Source: Eulemur rufifrons
Taxonomy: Eukaryota > Chordata > Mammalia > Primates > Lemuridae
Length of the DNA: 64,000 bases
Assembly: GCF_041146395.1 (NCBI RefSeq)
Contig: NC_090989.1
Span: forward strand, 49,378,501-49,442,500
Direction of reading: 5' to 3'
A program made the position numbers and the translations under genes. How positions within the stretch are numbered: the stretch's first letter is position 1; each line of letters begins with the position of its first letter. Under the pieces are notes generated by a model. It worked only from the letters and a program-made list of their open reading frames with translations, was not told the DNA's origin and searched no databases. Shown piece after piece: positions 12,428 to 24,150 of this stretch.

Positions 12428-12432
12428 CTTCA

Positions 12433-12444
12433 TCCCCCCTTTAG
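12433..12444 (-). other. Retroviral polypurine tract (PPT)
   Basis: The minus strand reads CTAAAGGGGGGA immediately before the LTR start TGAAG. A purine run ending at the LTR boundary is the primer for plus-strand DNA synthesis in retroviruses. It identifies the 12156-12432 LTR as a 3' LTR. Confidence 0.75.
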
Positions 12445-12501
12445 TTTATTTGTCCTTTTTTTTAGAAGTGGCTGATCGTGTTGGCTCCTGGTTTGTTAAC
12501 T

Positions 12502-12738
12502 CTAAGCTTCGGGCTTTTCGCGCTGGCGCCAGTTGTAGTTAATGTCATCCAGGGGAAGAGGAGGGTCTCCGATGGGGGAGGGGGGCTGTTGTTGCATACC
12601 TTCTAGTTTTTGGTTACAAGTGATACTGGGAACACACGCCCTGCACAAGCCGTTCATGCGCTGATCATGTCTTGCTCTTCTTATATACTTAGTTGGTTGG
12701 AGGGCACCTGGATTCTCCAGCCCTTTATCAGGAAGCAA
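12502..12738 (-). pseudogene. 78-codon open frame near the retroviral 3' end, unrecognised
   Basis: A minus-strand frame ends about 57 bases before the PPT. Its C-terminal half is rich in Pro and Gln, and a small Cys cluster (three Cys within about 12 residues) lies mid-frame. It could be the tail of an accessory or regulatory protein, an env-overlapping exon, or chance. I see no signature motif that settles a family. It is too short to annotate as a functional gene. Confidence 0.25.
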
Positions 12739-12744
12739 CTTGCA

Positions 12745-12885
12745 GTTACCTCCCCAGGGCTTTGTTTTCCTTTACTTTAGTGAAGCCTGCCATGGCTCCA
12801 CTTACACTAAGCATCAAGCCAGCAAGCCATATATACAGAAGCAGAACTAGGCTTCTCACATCCAGGAAGCCTAGCCTATCATGGA
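12745..12885 (-). pseudogene. 46-codon frame with a hydrophobic segment, possible Env tail
   Basis: Between two stops on the minus strand, this frame contains a run of about 17 mostly hydrophobic residues (Leu, Val, Ile, Ala, Trp) followed by a short Lys-rich tail of about 17 residues and a stop. A membrane span followed by a brief cytoplasmic tail near the 3' LTR fits a retroviral transmembrane subunit. The evidence is positional and compositional only. No fusion peptide or immunosuppressive-domain region is visible because the upstream part is missing. Confidence 0.25.
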
Positions 12886-13104
12886 GTTACCTTTGCTCTT
12901 ATCCCTGTTTTTCATTCTGATTAACTATATTTATCAAACAACTAAAAGCAAGCATAGTCACAGAAGTGAATAGCATCAGTTAGAATCAAAGAGAGCACAC
13001 ATTTTCCTACTATCAATTCCTGTTCTTCAATACCACATAGTTATTTCTATTCCAATAAATTTCTGCCTTCTAAACTATTTTGCGCATGCAGTTAAGCAAA
13101 AATC

Positions 13105-14345
13105 AACAAATTCTGCCAATTTTACCTCCAAAATATAGACTAACTTGTTCAATTTTCTTTATCTTTAAAGGCATATGCCTAGTTCAGTCCAGAATCATCT
13201 CCCCTTCCACCAGTGGGTACCCCATAATAATGTAGAGACATCTTGTTGGTCATCCTACATAACACTTTCTTCCTCTCAATTCATTCTCATCTATGTAATC
13301 ATAGTGATTTCTTTTAAAACAGAAATCAGATCCAGGTTGTTGGAAAATAATTCTCCATGGATTTCTTGCATTTCTGAGTGTCCTTTGAGTAGAGGCACTG
13401 ATCTCCCTTTGTTCTAGACAATCTTTTCAAGAATATTTATAAAACAAAGAGAGAGTTTTCAAAGAGAAAAGTCTCCAGTGCATGACCCAAGAGGATAGGC
13501 ATTCTTACTGATCATGTCTTTCCCTGGAGAAGGCACAAGATTTTTACTGTTTATTAGAAAAGATTCATGTTCTACAAGCTCAGAGTGCCTCTCCTGCAAC
13601 ACCACCCATTGCTTGTCTTAGAATCCATCTAGGCTCATCTGTGTAGCTACTATGGGACTTGGAGATAAGGGAAACTGGCACAAATATGTAGATCATCATG
13701 CTTCTTGCTATGCCATGATTAACAATGTCCTTTGTCTCTGGCTCAAGAATCTCAAATTTTCTAACAGCCTTCTTAGCTTTGACAGGCTAATTTATAAGCT
13801 TGCAAAGGTAAACTCTCCAACTATTCACATATCTTGATACTCTCTATCTGGCATCAATGTTTTATCATAATATCTTAAAGGAAACAAATCTGCTCTTTTT
13901 GTAACACTTGAGATGTCCTGTCTGACCTGTACTAATTTATTTTATTTGGTATAGTGACACTTTTTCATTTACTTGCTAAAATTTAGCTATTCTAACCTTC
14001 TTTCATTTTTCGAATACAGCAAGTTTTTTCTTGCTTCAGGGATTTCACCTCACCTTGTTATCTAAACATGACTCTCCTTCTTAACCTTTGAGAATACGTG
14101 TAGTTACTTCTTCAAAGGGAAGTCTGTCTTTACCAACCTATCACTCCTTCATTCTAACACTAGCACCATCATTCAGTATCGGTTGCCTGGTTTCTTTCCT
14201 CCTAGTTCTTACTAAAGTGGGTTATTTTATTTGATTATTTACTTTTTTTGTTTGTTTGTTTCTCCACTAGGTTATAGCCCCAAATCTTAGCAGAGTTAAA
14301 ACATAGCAGGTTTTCACTATGTATTTGTCATACCCAATATGGTTG
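13105..14345 (+). mobile_element. L2 LINE, second part including the 3' end
   Basis: L2-like landmarks follow in order. TTTACCTCCAAAATATAGAC is near 13120, TTTTAAAACAGAAATCAGATC near 13313-13333, a TTGCTTCAGGGATTTCACCTC segment near 14033, and the 3' part with TTTGTTTCTCCACTAGGTTAT near 14255. It continues the L2 fragment that ends at 12155. All frames are destroyed. Confidence 0.65.
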
Positions 14346-17267
14346 TGACATAAATAATTTTTTCTATGTTATTTTAATTTAAAAAAAAGAAAGCTCAAAA
14401 CATTTCTTATACTTACACTAATTATCTTTCTGGAATAAAAAAGAAAAATGCACCTTATAAATAAAATATTTGGTTTTATTTGCAAATGATTTTTACAATG
14501 TATGGAAAAAGTATAAATATTCAATTAGACCATTAATAGGTATCTATTATTGACTAGAAAAGTATCGTAAAGCCCTAAGATCCACAACGTGTAATCAATA
14601 AATTTATCTTACTTCCATGTCCACATAGTAGTTATTCTAATATTAAACATGAAGTGATCAATAAATATTTGTTTTGATTAATTGAGGGCATACCTACATG
14701 AGCATTTCATGGAGAGTGGACTAGAGTTTTGCAAAAATATTGAGTATTAATGGAACCAGAGAAAATGATTAGCTTGATGTCACTGGCTTTTTTAAATTGT
14801 ACTTGTTTGCCTACATGATTTAATTTCAAATTAATTTATTAATAATATTTGAGTCTGGTTAGTTTACTAACACTTTCGAAACTGAAAATTCAAACTTCTG
14901 AGTTAAAAACTATACTTAAAGCAATAGTCAAAACTTTCAAGTTAGTCACAAATGCAACATATTTTGTTCAGTTGATGGTGATGGGAGGTGCATGTATCAT
15001 TCTGTTGTAAATGGGGGCTCCTATAAATGGTCATATAAGACCGAGTGTGTGAAGTGCAACCTCAGAGTGGGCATCTTAGATTATCTCAGTGGTCATAAGT
15101 TGTCAGTAAAAGGATACCTAAAAGGGTAAGAAACACAAGTCACTGGTCATTGCAAAAACGGTAACTTGGCTCATTTTGTTGAGAGAAATATAGTTTTTCA
15201 AGCTAAACCGATCAGTGCAAAGAATTCTGTGAGTTATGTGAATAGCAGTATTTCTGGAGGAATGACAGCTGCTTTAAAACTGCCATCATTTCTGCCATAA
15301 CTTAACCCAGCACTTGTTATCTCAGTTTTCTCTGGGGCCTGTTCACCCAGTTCATGCCAAATGTGTTCTGGGAGTTCCAGGACTGAGGGCTTCTCTGAAT
15401 CTTGGTGTAGTAAGAGACACTGGCCCTGGAGCATGCATTAGGGAATCTTGACCACAGAGGTAGGAAGTGTGTATATTATGTTGCTGCTGCTGCTCTTTTA
15501 ACATAAAGGGAACTAAATATCATGAATACTTTCCAGGACTTTATCAAGCTCTGATTGTACGGTGTTTCTTGCAGACAAAAATCTCAAGGCAAAATGCAAA
15601 ATGAGAAAAATATTACTAATTTATGGGAAAGATATGACTTTAAATTATATCTCAAATTGGAGTTTAATCAAAAATAGGAAGAAATGAAATAAAAGTATAT
15701 TTCTTTTATTCACATTCATTAAAATTTTCTTCAGGAAATCTTGAGATTTATTTATTTCAGTCCCTCTCTACCATAAGAAGGAACGATCATTGTATACCTA
15801 CTCAGGTGTGTGTCTGTGTGTCTTTGTGTGCATATGCACTCATGTGTGTCTGCTTGTGAAAGTGAGTAGCAGAGACCAAAGCATTGAGTTTTTGATAGAA
15901 TATTAATTAACTCAGTCATTCTTTATGGTGTATACCTATAAAAATTATAACTGTCAAACATATTGGATAATTGGAAGTGAGGGAAAGGAGGAGCAAGCCC
16001 TAGGGAAAACTCCCAGGAGTTCAGTGAGATATCCCTTCTCATTTTTTTTTTCAGAGATAATTCTAAATGAAAGTTTTTAAAACTATATATGAATGTATAT
16101 ATACACACATACATTCATTTATGCTCTATGTTAGTCTCTTTAATAGAGACACTTCTTCCATAAAAGAGAAATTGTGTGTTTCAATGGTAATGTTCTTTCA
16201 AATAGGAATTAATCTATTGAAGGCAATTTGATAGACCTATTTATGTATTTCTGTTGAATATGTTCATACTTGAGGACAATTATAGAGGAGGCTCAACTAT
16301 GATTGCCAAATAACATAGAGAATAATCAGTTACATCTGAATTTCAGAGAAACAGCAAATAATTGTTAGTGTAGTATAAGTATGTCTCAAATATTGAGACA
16401 TAATTATACTTGAAAAAAATGCATATTGTCTATCTAAAATTTAAATTTACCTAGGATTCCTAATCTTATTTGCTAAATCTCACAACCCCAGATCTAGGGC
16501 ACCAGGGGCCTAGCATGAGGCCATCAATTGTGCGATGGAGGAGAAAGAAATAAGCTTAAAAGAAAGAGGTGTAGAGACTATAGTGAAAAACTCAAATTTA
16601 CCTTGGATGCATCTTGGGTAATGGGATCTATAATATGGATTTTATAAAATCTATTATTGGCTTATAGAAATATTATTAACTAGGTATATTCCTAATTAGT
16701 AATTTAACTTCAATGACTATGTATAATAAGTGTTAATAAATTTCTACTTCTATTTATCTATCCAAAAGAACTCATAGCCTTCTAGCAAACACAAATATAA
16801 AAATGTTTCCTTTAGATTAATCTGTAGGATTTTTATGGATTAATTATTTGAGCATAATCAAAAACTTTGCAATTCAGTTGATTTTCATTTGGATGTTTTT
16901 ATGGTTTGTTAGAAAATGAAGGATGCATTTAAAAATGATATCTTATTTGTTTATTATTTTCTTGTCACTTCAATTAGTGTTTTGGAAGATGGTATTATTT
17001 GGTTCTGTTGAGTGTTATGTATTCATTTTGCTCCGATTATAAATTTTAATTTTTTCATGGCTAGAATGAAAAGGCAGTCACAAATTCAGTTTTATCATTT
17101 AAGTTTTCTGGTTTAAACAACTTTCCAAAGGTTTATTTTGATGAATGTATTATGCAAAAAGTAAGATAAATGTGCATATTTAATAGACGGAGTCAACAGT
17201 TTATAAATCAACTAGTGAACAAATTAGCAGTATGTTTTAAGTCAATGGCTGGATGGAGTGGTTACTA
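14346..17267. other. AT-rich stretch without a supported gene
   Basis: Contains a TG-rich low-complexity patch at about 15806-15860, a TA/CA patch near 16085-16120 and a CTG-rich triplet (TTGCTGCTGCTGCT) at 15481-15494. The part at 14950-15480 has more balanced composition and a 66-codon minus-strand frame at 15234-15434 without recognisable features. I cannot assign it. Confidence 0.4.
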
Positions 17268-17312
17268 TTTATAAATAAGAATTATTTAATATTTATAATT
17301 CTTATTTGTAAA
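17268..17312. repeat. 18-bp near-perfect inverted repeat with 9-base spacer
   Basis: The left arm (17268-17285, TTTATAAATAAGAATTAT) and right arm (17295-17312) are reverse complements at 17 of 18 positions. The spacer is 17286-17294. The right arm belongs to the start of the antisense L2 that follows. Confidence 0.85.
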
Positions 17313-17760
17313 TCTGACATATGCCAAGAATTATTCTAGACACTGAAGATACAATACTGAAAGCAGCAGAAAATTATCTGTCCTTGTAAGGTTATTTTTT
17401 AGAGCAGCTGTCAGACTATGAATAATATAAATGGATAAAATAAATAAGTTAAATATATAGCATATCAGATGGTAAGAAGTGCTATAGAGAAAACATAAAT
17501 CAAAGAAGAAGATAAGGAATACAAAGACAAGTTAGTATTTAGTTTTAAATTGAAAAAGGAAAGACTCACTGAGAAGCTGACAAGTGAACTAAGACTTGCA
17601 GAGGGTGAGGCAACATTTGGGCAGAAAAACAGATGTGAAAATCCCTATGGTGTAATCATGCCTGGTGTGTTTTAGGGACAAAAGGGAGCCGGTGGGGTTG
17701 AAATGGAGTAAGCTGGGGAAGAGTAGTAGAAGGCCCTGGAAGAGAAAAAGCCATGGTACT
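17286..17760 (-). mobile_element. L2 LINE 3' end, minus strand
   Basis: The antisense L2 3' end is recognisable from GCCAAGAATTATTCTAGACA near 17322, through ATCAGATGGTAAGAAGTGCT near 17466, CTCACTGAGAAGCTGACAAG near 17566 and the GCCTGGTGTGTT segment near 17659. Direction and order are consistent with a single minus-strand copy whose 3' end is at the low coordinate. It may continue past 17760. Confidence 0.7.
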
Positions 17761-18685
17761 AACTGTACAAGGCATTAGTTGTATCATCTACATGAATATT
17801 GAAATCACCAAGAAAGACAATTTCAATACTAATGGAGAGATACAGTCAGTGAGGAGCTAAAAGATCCTAGAAATACCAGGAAGTATTCAAGGATTGTTAG
17901 ATGACTTCACGAATATGGGTGATGATTTAATGATATTTTACTCATCTTCAGGTCTTGTGGTCTCCAAACCTGGGTGAAAAAAATTCTACCATTTGTGCAA
18001 AATGAATTGGGCAGGCAATTTTTCTTAAAGGAGGCATGTAGGAGAACTTTCTCAAAAGACATAAATAATTTAGGGGATTTTAATGGTTCCTGCAGGCAGA
18101 ATAGAAAGAGCTCAAGAGGAGTTAGAGATGGGACAAAAAAGGCAATGTGGAGAGAATACTGCATTCCAGGTGTGAGGAAAGGGCTGGGGTCCTGTATTTC
18201 CTTGTGAGTATGAATGAATGATCAAAAACAAAGGCATAGGGAACAATAACTTTTGTGCTGATAGAACCAAGGCAAACAATGGTTGTGAAGTGGTGAATGT
18301 GAGTGGAGTATTGGGGTCTTGCCCAAATCTCAGAATTCTGGGGTTCTTCCTAGATTCATGCTGTGGGGATGAGGAAGAACAGCAGAGGGGTGGCCTCTGG
18401 GGCTGCCAACTGACCCCTCTAGAGGTGAGTCAGACCCAACAACATAGGCTCCCATGGTAAACAGCAGATTATTTTTTTAATACTTCTTCTAGAAATTGAA
18501 ATTTGTGTTTCTCTACATTATCTCTGTTTTTCACTTTGAAAGTTCTGGACCTATTAACTGATAATATCATGTCATTTAAAAAAATTAACATATACCTTAA
18601 TATATCTATCTTGGGATTATCCAGCAGAGGAAGAGTACATTATATTAGTCAGCCAGGAAAAGGTAGAAGATACACAACATAATTC
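17761..18685. other. Unassigned stretch with several short frames
   Basis: More balanced composition than average, especially 18290-18460. Open frames of 77-85 codons occur on both strands around 17907-18207 and 18218-18460, but overlapping frames on opposite strands argue for chance. It may hold further L2 sequence. Confidence 0.35.
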
Positions 18686-18835
18686 TTTCTCTTTCTGTGT
18701 GTGTATGTGTGTATGTCTGTGTTTGTGCATCTATGCATGTGTCTACATACAAATACATTCTAATACCATTTATGAGTGTGCGTATATATGTATGTTTATA
18801 TATACTCATATTTATATTTATATCCATGTGATTTA
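18686..18835. repeat. TG/TA low-complexity region
   Basis: Imperfect TG, TATG and TA dinucleotide tracts, including the run GTGTGTGTATGTGTGTATG near 18697-18715. Confidence 0.7.
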
Positions 18836-19899
18836 TGGGCAGATATTTTAAGTGGGAGAAAAGATGCCAGAAATCCACACAGAAAAAAATTATCTTTTGA
18901 TCCAAAACTTAGGAAACCACCAATTTACTCTTTGGTTAAATGCAACCTTGATCATATTCAGAACAAAAATAATTTTCAAAGATAAATTCTGAAGATTTAA
19001 GTGCCATTGTTCCCTTTTATGACAATGGCTACACACAGGTTGATTATATTTTATTTTTCCCTTGTTTGAACAAACTTTTCTTGAGAAGTCATTAAAACAA
19101 GCTTGATACATGATACTAAGCTGTGACATCAAAAATTTTATGCAGGTATTATTATATTTGCATAATGGATTCTCTTTAAATTGGTTGCAGAAACATTTAT
19201 TACCTAGGGCTTCTATAATAGCAAAGTATAATGTACCACAATTAAAACATTGATCCCCATCTGGTTTAAAGATTGCCAAATGGTATAGTGATATGTGTGC
19301 TCCAGAAGATTTAGAAAGGATATTACATGGCTTGAAAGACACTTAACTTTATGGGTTTCAGCAGGAACATGATTGCTAGAACTCACTTATGGGGTCCTAA
19401 TGTTGTTTATATCCGTAACTTGCTGGGAACTACATTTGTTTCTTAACCTTTATGCTTTGAAAGAAATATCTACATGTTACCTTAGCGGCCTTTAAGAGCT
19501 GCTAGGGATTTCCCTGTTAGTAGTTTAAGAAGAGAAAGAATATGGCAATTATGCTGCACATGTTATTTCATGGGCTTACTGTTTGATCCCAGGCAATCGA
19601 GTAAATGTTACTATTCAAAAGAAAGTCATGTGTGTAGCAGATTTTTAAAAATCACTGATATAGATTTGTGGTAAAGCTAAATAATGAAAAAGTTGCCTAT
19701 AAATAAGCAGAGTCCATACAAAAACATTGGTTGGTAATAAGGCTACACATCAAATTTTAACAAGCGCCTTCCTCTGCCAGCAGAAACTAATTTTCATCCA
19801 ATCAGTGACTTTAAGTCAAAAAAAGACTTAATTCATTTTAAGGTTCTGCTGAGGAGACTCTGATTTCTTCTTTAAAATTAAAAAAACTGACAATTTTTC
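18836..19899. other. Unassigned stretch with one long minus-strand frame
   Basis: Includes a 150-codon minus-strand frame at 18890-19342. It has scattered Cys and His residues but no recognisable spacing of a zinc finger or other domain, and no promoter or splice context. In DNA this AT-rich, one frame of this length per 64 kb is roughly what chance allows. No repeat was assigned. Confidence 0.35.
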
Positions 19900-20870
19900 T
19901 CACTTCATAATCTAAATTATTCCTCTTCTTCACCTATTCTATCAAATCTTCTCTAACAGGAATAGATGTTTCATCCTTGCTCCTCTTTTCACACCTATTC
20001 TCATCTCTGACACAGCCATGTGGTCAGAATTAATTAAAGTATGACTTCTCAGACCTCATGAATGTCTGCTGAATGAGCAAAGGATAAATAAACATTTCCA
20101 TTTCTATTTCCCACTAGATCATCCAAGCTAACTTTGCAGGAGGTCCATCATCTTACCTATTCCTTCACTAACTGATCAAAATTAGATTCTTCTTCTTATT
20201 CTCCCATTTATGACTATATCTTTATATTATTTTTCTGGAAAGGTAAGTCTAAAATCTTAATCTTTGAACCTTCACTCTCTGTCTTCTTATACTAAATTAA
20301 TTCTCAAATTAATTCAACATTACTTATTATGTTTTAAGCTTTAAGTTCTCATGTCCTTACAAACACTTATCTTTAGTATATTACAATTTCCTAACTGGTA
20401 AAACCTAAAGTGACACTCATCAAATTTCTGTCTTATACAACATGTCTAGCTATTATCAATGCCTTCATAATTATACTCTCAACTGCTTATTTCCTATTAC
20501 ATCCTGAATTATCTTCCTTTGTCTGGCAGTGAGGACCTTCCATAATCTGATCTCATTCCATTTTTTTCTAGTTCTCTCTAACAATACTCTTTTACTTATC
20601 TCCCACATTTATATTAAATTAAATTACTCACACTAGGCTTAGACACCAGTGATGTTCTTTCCTATGTCTGTCTTTGCTTCATTGACTTTTTAGTGGTAGA
20701 TCTTAAAAGCTACACATTCTATAAAGCCCTGCTTAAAGGGCTTAGCTCAACCATTCCTGAAAAATCTGCTTATAATTTTTCCCTACTCAATTTCTTCTTG
20801 TAGCATTTATTATTTACTAAGTGGCTTAGTAGGAGAAAAATTACAAAAAGAAATACCCCGTATACATTGC
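19900..20870 (+). mobile_element. L2 LINE, diverged
   Basis: L2-like order of motifs on the plus strand. TTACAATTTCCTAACTGGTA is near 20383, GAGGACCTTCCATAATCTGATC near 20531, and the segments GCTTAGCTCAACC and AAAATCTGC follow near 20738-20770. Pyrimidine-rich throughout, as expected for L2 sense sequence. No coding capacity remains. Confidence 0.5.
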
Positions 20871-21941
20871 AGACATTATTATAGTCCCTATGGATGCACA
20901 GATCATTTTAAAACATTACTTGTGTGCAAATAGCAAATATTTCTTTTTAATTTTTAATATTTTGGAAGGAATAACTTTAAGACTCTATACCATTTGTAAA
21001 TAATAAAAATTATATGCCTTTAAGTATATACTAAAGAAATGTGATGAGTTAGTAACTATTTTTTTAACTATAGGGACACTTTCTCGATTTAATAATAAAC
21101 TACATAGCTGAATTACAAAATGATTCACATAGAATCAGGCTCTAAAAATTCCAACCATGTGCAAACTATAAATTATCTTTTTAATTGAGAGAAAAAAGTA
21201 AAACTTTGACAAAGAAGACAAGGCATTTATTTACATTTTATTGTTTATTTTTTAAGATGAAGATCATCCACTCCTAATTTTATAAACATGGCAGTTAATA
21301 TAATTCTGTGATTTCATTATAAAATCTGAAAACATATTAAATTGGAGTGAGGGACAACATTATAAGTTTTAAAATTAGAAAAAATGTAATTTATTTTCAG
21401 GGACAAAATTTAACTAAGATAAACTTGAACTAATAATGGACAAACAGCCCCAATTAAACATTTTTCTACATTGACACTTAACTATTCGTTTCTTTAGATT
21501 TCATTTCTCGAGACATATTTTTTTCATTGCCGCTAGAAAAATCTTGTATGAGGCCTTCCCAGGTTATTCATTTTTTTAAAGACAAAATAAGGAGTTTTGC
21601 AAAGTCCTGGCCTACAAGGTCCAATTTTAAGGATGTAGACTAAGAATCTCAAATTAAAAACATATTTTTGATAAGGATATTATTAATTTTAGATGGTTGA
21701 TTTTTTATTTCTATTTTTATGTCTGTGATAGGATGGCCTTGCTAACAAGGAAAAAATTATCTAACCCACAGTCTCTCAGTAACGGCTAAAATCAATCATA
21801 TGAGCTCTCTCTTGCTAACAGGTACTATGTGGGGTTCTGTCTTCACAATATATGAAAAGAGCTAAGCAGACAAAAAGGAAATATAAATCTTTCTCTTTTA
21901 TATTCTATAGATTATAGATTAAACTGCTTTTGAGAATTTTC
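20871..21941. other. AT-rich stretch without supported features
   Basis: No gene, no assigned repeat. Confidence 0.4.
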
Positions 21942-22405
21942 TGTTATAGCCTGAGCAGATAGTGAGTGGGGGTGTGAGCTTTAGGCCTCAGGTCCTGCCC
22001 AAAACCCTATCTCAAAGGCAAAATCACAGATAAGATCACATCCCCAGTGATAAGCCTGTCTCCAAGGAAAAGTAGAGAAGCAAACTCTTTGACATCTGTC
22101 AGACACTTCTGTTATCAGCCTGCTGCTAAGAAAAAGAGAAGAAGCAGATAACAGCAGTTTCACAGCAGTTCTTTGCTAATTTCGCTACAACCATAAATCT
22201 TCTTCACCCCCTTTATAATCTCTAAATAAAAAGCCTGAGTAGCTGGTTTTCTACACCAGCACTCTATCCCTCTTTCACTTCTGTTCTGGCCCTTTTTCAG
22301 TCTGGAAAAAGTAAAATAAAAGTTTCCTTCTTTCTATCTAATCTTTGTGTGAGAAATCTTTCTCCACTTGTGCCATGAGCACCTTGTGAGTTTTCCACAT
22401 TACAG
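21942..22405 (+). mobile_element. Probable solo LTR, about 460 bp
   Basis: Starts TGTTATAGCC and ends TTACA, with LTR-like signals in order: a TATA-like motif (CTAAATAAAAAGCC near 22222-22235), a poly(A) signal AATAAA at 22315-22320 and a GT-containing U5 (TTTGTGTGAGAAATC). Composition differs from the AT-rich flanks. No convincing target-site duplication was found, so the ends are provisional. It is most likely a class I (ERV1-type) LTR; subfamily unknown. Confidence 0.45.
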
Positions 22406-23174
22406 GCAGCAATGAAGGTAATATTTGAAGACCTATTCAATCTCATTGAACTATATGATGAGTACATTTATTCATTTTTATATATGTTTCATGCAGGATC
22501 AGGCTTTCCGGCATCTGCATCTCAACACAAACGAGTAGTTTCTGGGAGAAAAATGTAGAGAACAATGTAGTAGATGGAGAACACCTTTAAAAGGCAAATA
22601 ATTTTTTTAAAAAAACTTAGAGAATTGTCAAGTAAATAATAACATGAGGAAGAAAACAATTTATGAAGAAATGTAAACACGCTGATATACTAGGAGATAT
22701 TAAACAACTGTTTTCTGTTTTAGAGAACTGGCCAGTTCTGAGTGTCAGGCAAACCTTTGAAGATACCTTGCAAAAGAGCAAAAGACTTGTACTAACAGAG
22801 AAATCAACGGAAATATTAATGAACTCTTGTCCCAGAAAAATAGGGAAAACTTTAGCATCAGCTTTCCAAATAAGAACAGACAACTATAAACTAGATCCAA
22901 TTGTCTGATGAATACCTCCCCACCCCAGGATATTTCTTGAATTATAAAACTGCACAAAGAAAGCCAAGAAATCAGTCAAACCGCATATGAAAATCAGAGC
23001 AGATATTTTGACAGTCTGGCAGTGCTGGAAAGATAAATGAGTAAAGATTATGATTAGAGTCCAGAGCTTCTGTGTGAGCAGGTGGCTAGCTTCACAAAGT
23101 ACCCCAAGGATCCAAACACAAACCATCTTTCAGTTGGTTCCCTCCCTGATTAATGTAATCTGTTCACATTCCTT
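22406..23174. other. Unassigned stretch with overlapping frames
   Basis: Frames of 81 codons (22663-22908, plus) and 88, 70 and 80 codons (minus) overlap here. None has a recognisable motif. A decayed transposon is possible. Confidence 0.3.
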
Positions 23175-23305
23175 TTTATTAAGAGTTTACTTTTTAGAGC
23201 AGTTTTAGGTTCACAGAAAAATTGAGAGGAAGGTACAGAGATTTCCTATATACTCCCTGACCCTATATGCGTGTAGCCTCCCCTATTAGTAACACCTATA
23301 AGAAG
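23175..23305 (-). mobile_element. L1 3' UTR fragment, minus strand
   Basis: The segment TTTTTAGAGCAGTTTTAGGT, then TCACAGAAAAATTGAGAGGA, then a CCTATATACTCCCTGACCC part matches the reverse complement of a widespread old L1 3' untranslated sequence. It is short and truncated. Confidence 0.55.
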
Positions 23306-23764
23306 AAAATGTGAACTTACTCTATAGGTGGAGAACACCATCCATATACTTTACAGTTTTTTAAACACAATGTCAAGCATCAAAGAAAAAATTACTAGGC
23401 AAAATAAAAGGCAGAATGTTAGAAAAAAAAAAAAGAAAAGAAAACAGAACGACAACAGCATGCAATAGAGATATTGAAGATACATAGAGAAAAATATGGA
23501 GAAAAGGGAAGAAAGGATGAAAATTCTACCAGATACTGGAATTTATATTAAATAAAGTAGAAATCTTAGAACTAAAAAATAATATATTAACTGAAATTTA
23601 CAACTAAGTATATGAATTTAACAGAATATTAGACATAAAGAAGAGTAACTTAGTGAATTATAAATAAAATTAATATAAAATTTCATAACTGGTAATCAGA
23701 GAGAAAAAATGATAAAATACATTTAAAATATTATTAGAAACTTGATTTAAAAAGTTCATAAGAT

Positions 23765-24150
23765 TAGATTAGGCTTACCTAATTAATTTCCCTATCATAA
23801 GGTCAATTGATCTGAGACTTTAAGTAAAGCGGATTCCCCTTCACATGTAGGTGGGCCTCATCCAATTAGTTGAGGGTCTTAAGAGCAAAGACTGAGGTTT
23901 ACTGAAGACATAGCAAGTCTGCTTATGACTGCAATATAGAAACTTAGCTTGCTGGCCTTTTTGAAGTTATGGGACTCTAGAGTGCAACATCAACCCTTTC
24001 CTAAATCTCCATCTCATGACCTGTTCCACAGATTTTAAACTTATCCACACTTAGAATTGTGTGACCAATTTCTTAAAATAAAGCTCTTGATAGATAAAAT
24101 TGATATAGACAGATAGATATAGATGTAAATGTAGATGTTTATTATTTATA
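23765..24150 (+). mobile_element. LTR-like interspersed repeat inside the L1M
   Basis: The sequence from ATAAGGTCAATTGATCTGAG through TAGGTGGGCCTCATCCAATT to ACCAATTTCTTAAAATAAAG matches a common mammalian repeat with a terminal AATAAA-like signal and a following GATA-rich tail (24088-24125). I take it for an old ERVL- or MaLR-type LTR, but the family name is not secure. Confidence 0.4.

Larger units (their letters stand above)
12156..12432 (-). mobile_element. Retroviral LTR, minus strand, 277 bp
   Basis: The plus strand starts TGTTAG and ends in CA, the expected LTR termini. Read on the minus strand, a polypurine tract lies directly upstream of the LTR start. The LTR then shows a U3 with four 19-bp tandem repeats, a TATA box (12321-12330), a poly(A) signal (12228-12233) and a U5 of roughly 50 bases. 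The TATA-to-AATAAA distance of about 90 bases implies a short R. It is richer in GC and CpG than its flanks, which suggests limited decay. No second copy of this LTR is in the window. The family is not recognised; beta-, gamma- and lentivirus-like sources all remain possible. Confidence 0.75.
12445..12950 (-). pseudogene. Retroviral internal 3' region, remnant
   Basis: About 0.5 kb upstream of the PPT on the minus strand shares the GC- and CpG-richer composition of the LTR and differs from the flanking L2. It should be the 3' end of the proviral interior (env or an accessory region). Two short open frames lie here and are listed separately. No gag, pol or 5' LTR is visible. The far boundary is uncertain: it may reach about 13100, where L2 resumes. 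Confidence 0.5.

Noticed and set aside
12156..12950. Calling the retroviral 3' end an endogenous lentivirus
   Set aside because: A PPT, short LTR and a Cys-containing frame are not specific. No lentiviral pol, TAR-like structure or basic Tat/Rev motif is visible.
18890..19342. 150-codon minus-strand open frame
   Set aside because: No domain, no upstream signals or splice context, and length within chance expectation for AT-rich DNA of this size.
22663..22908. 81-codon plus-strand frame that reads protein-like
   Set aside because: An 88-codon frame is open on the opposite strand, and no motif or homologue is recognisable. It is too short to support.
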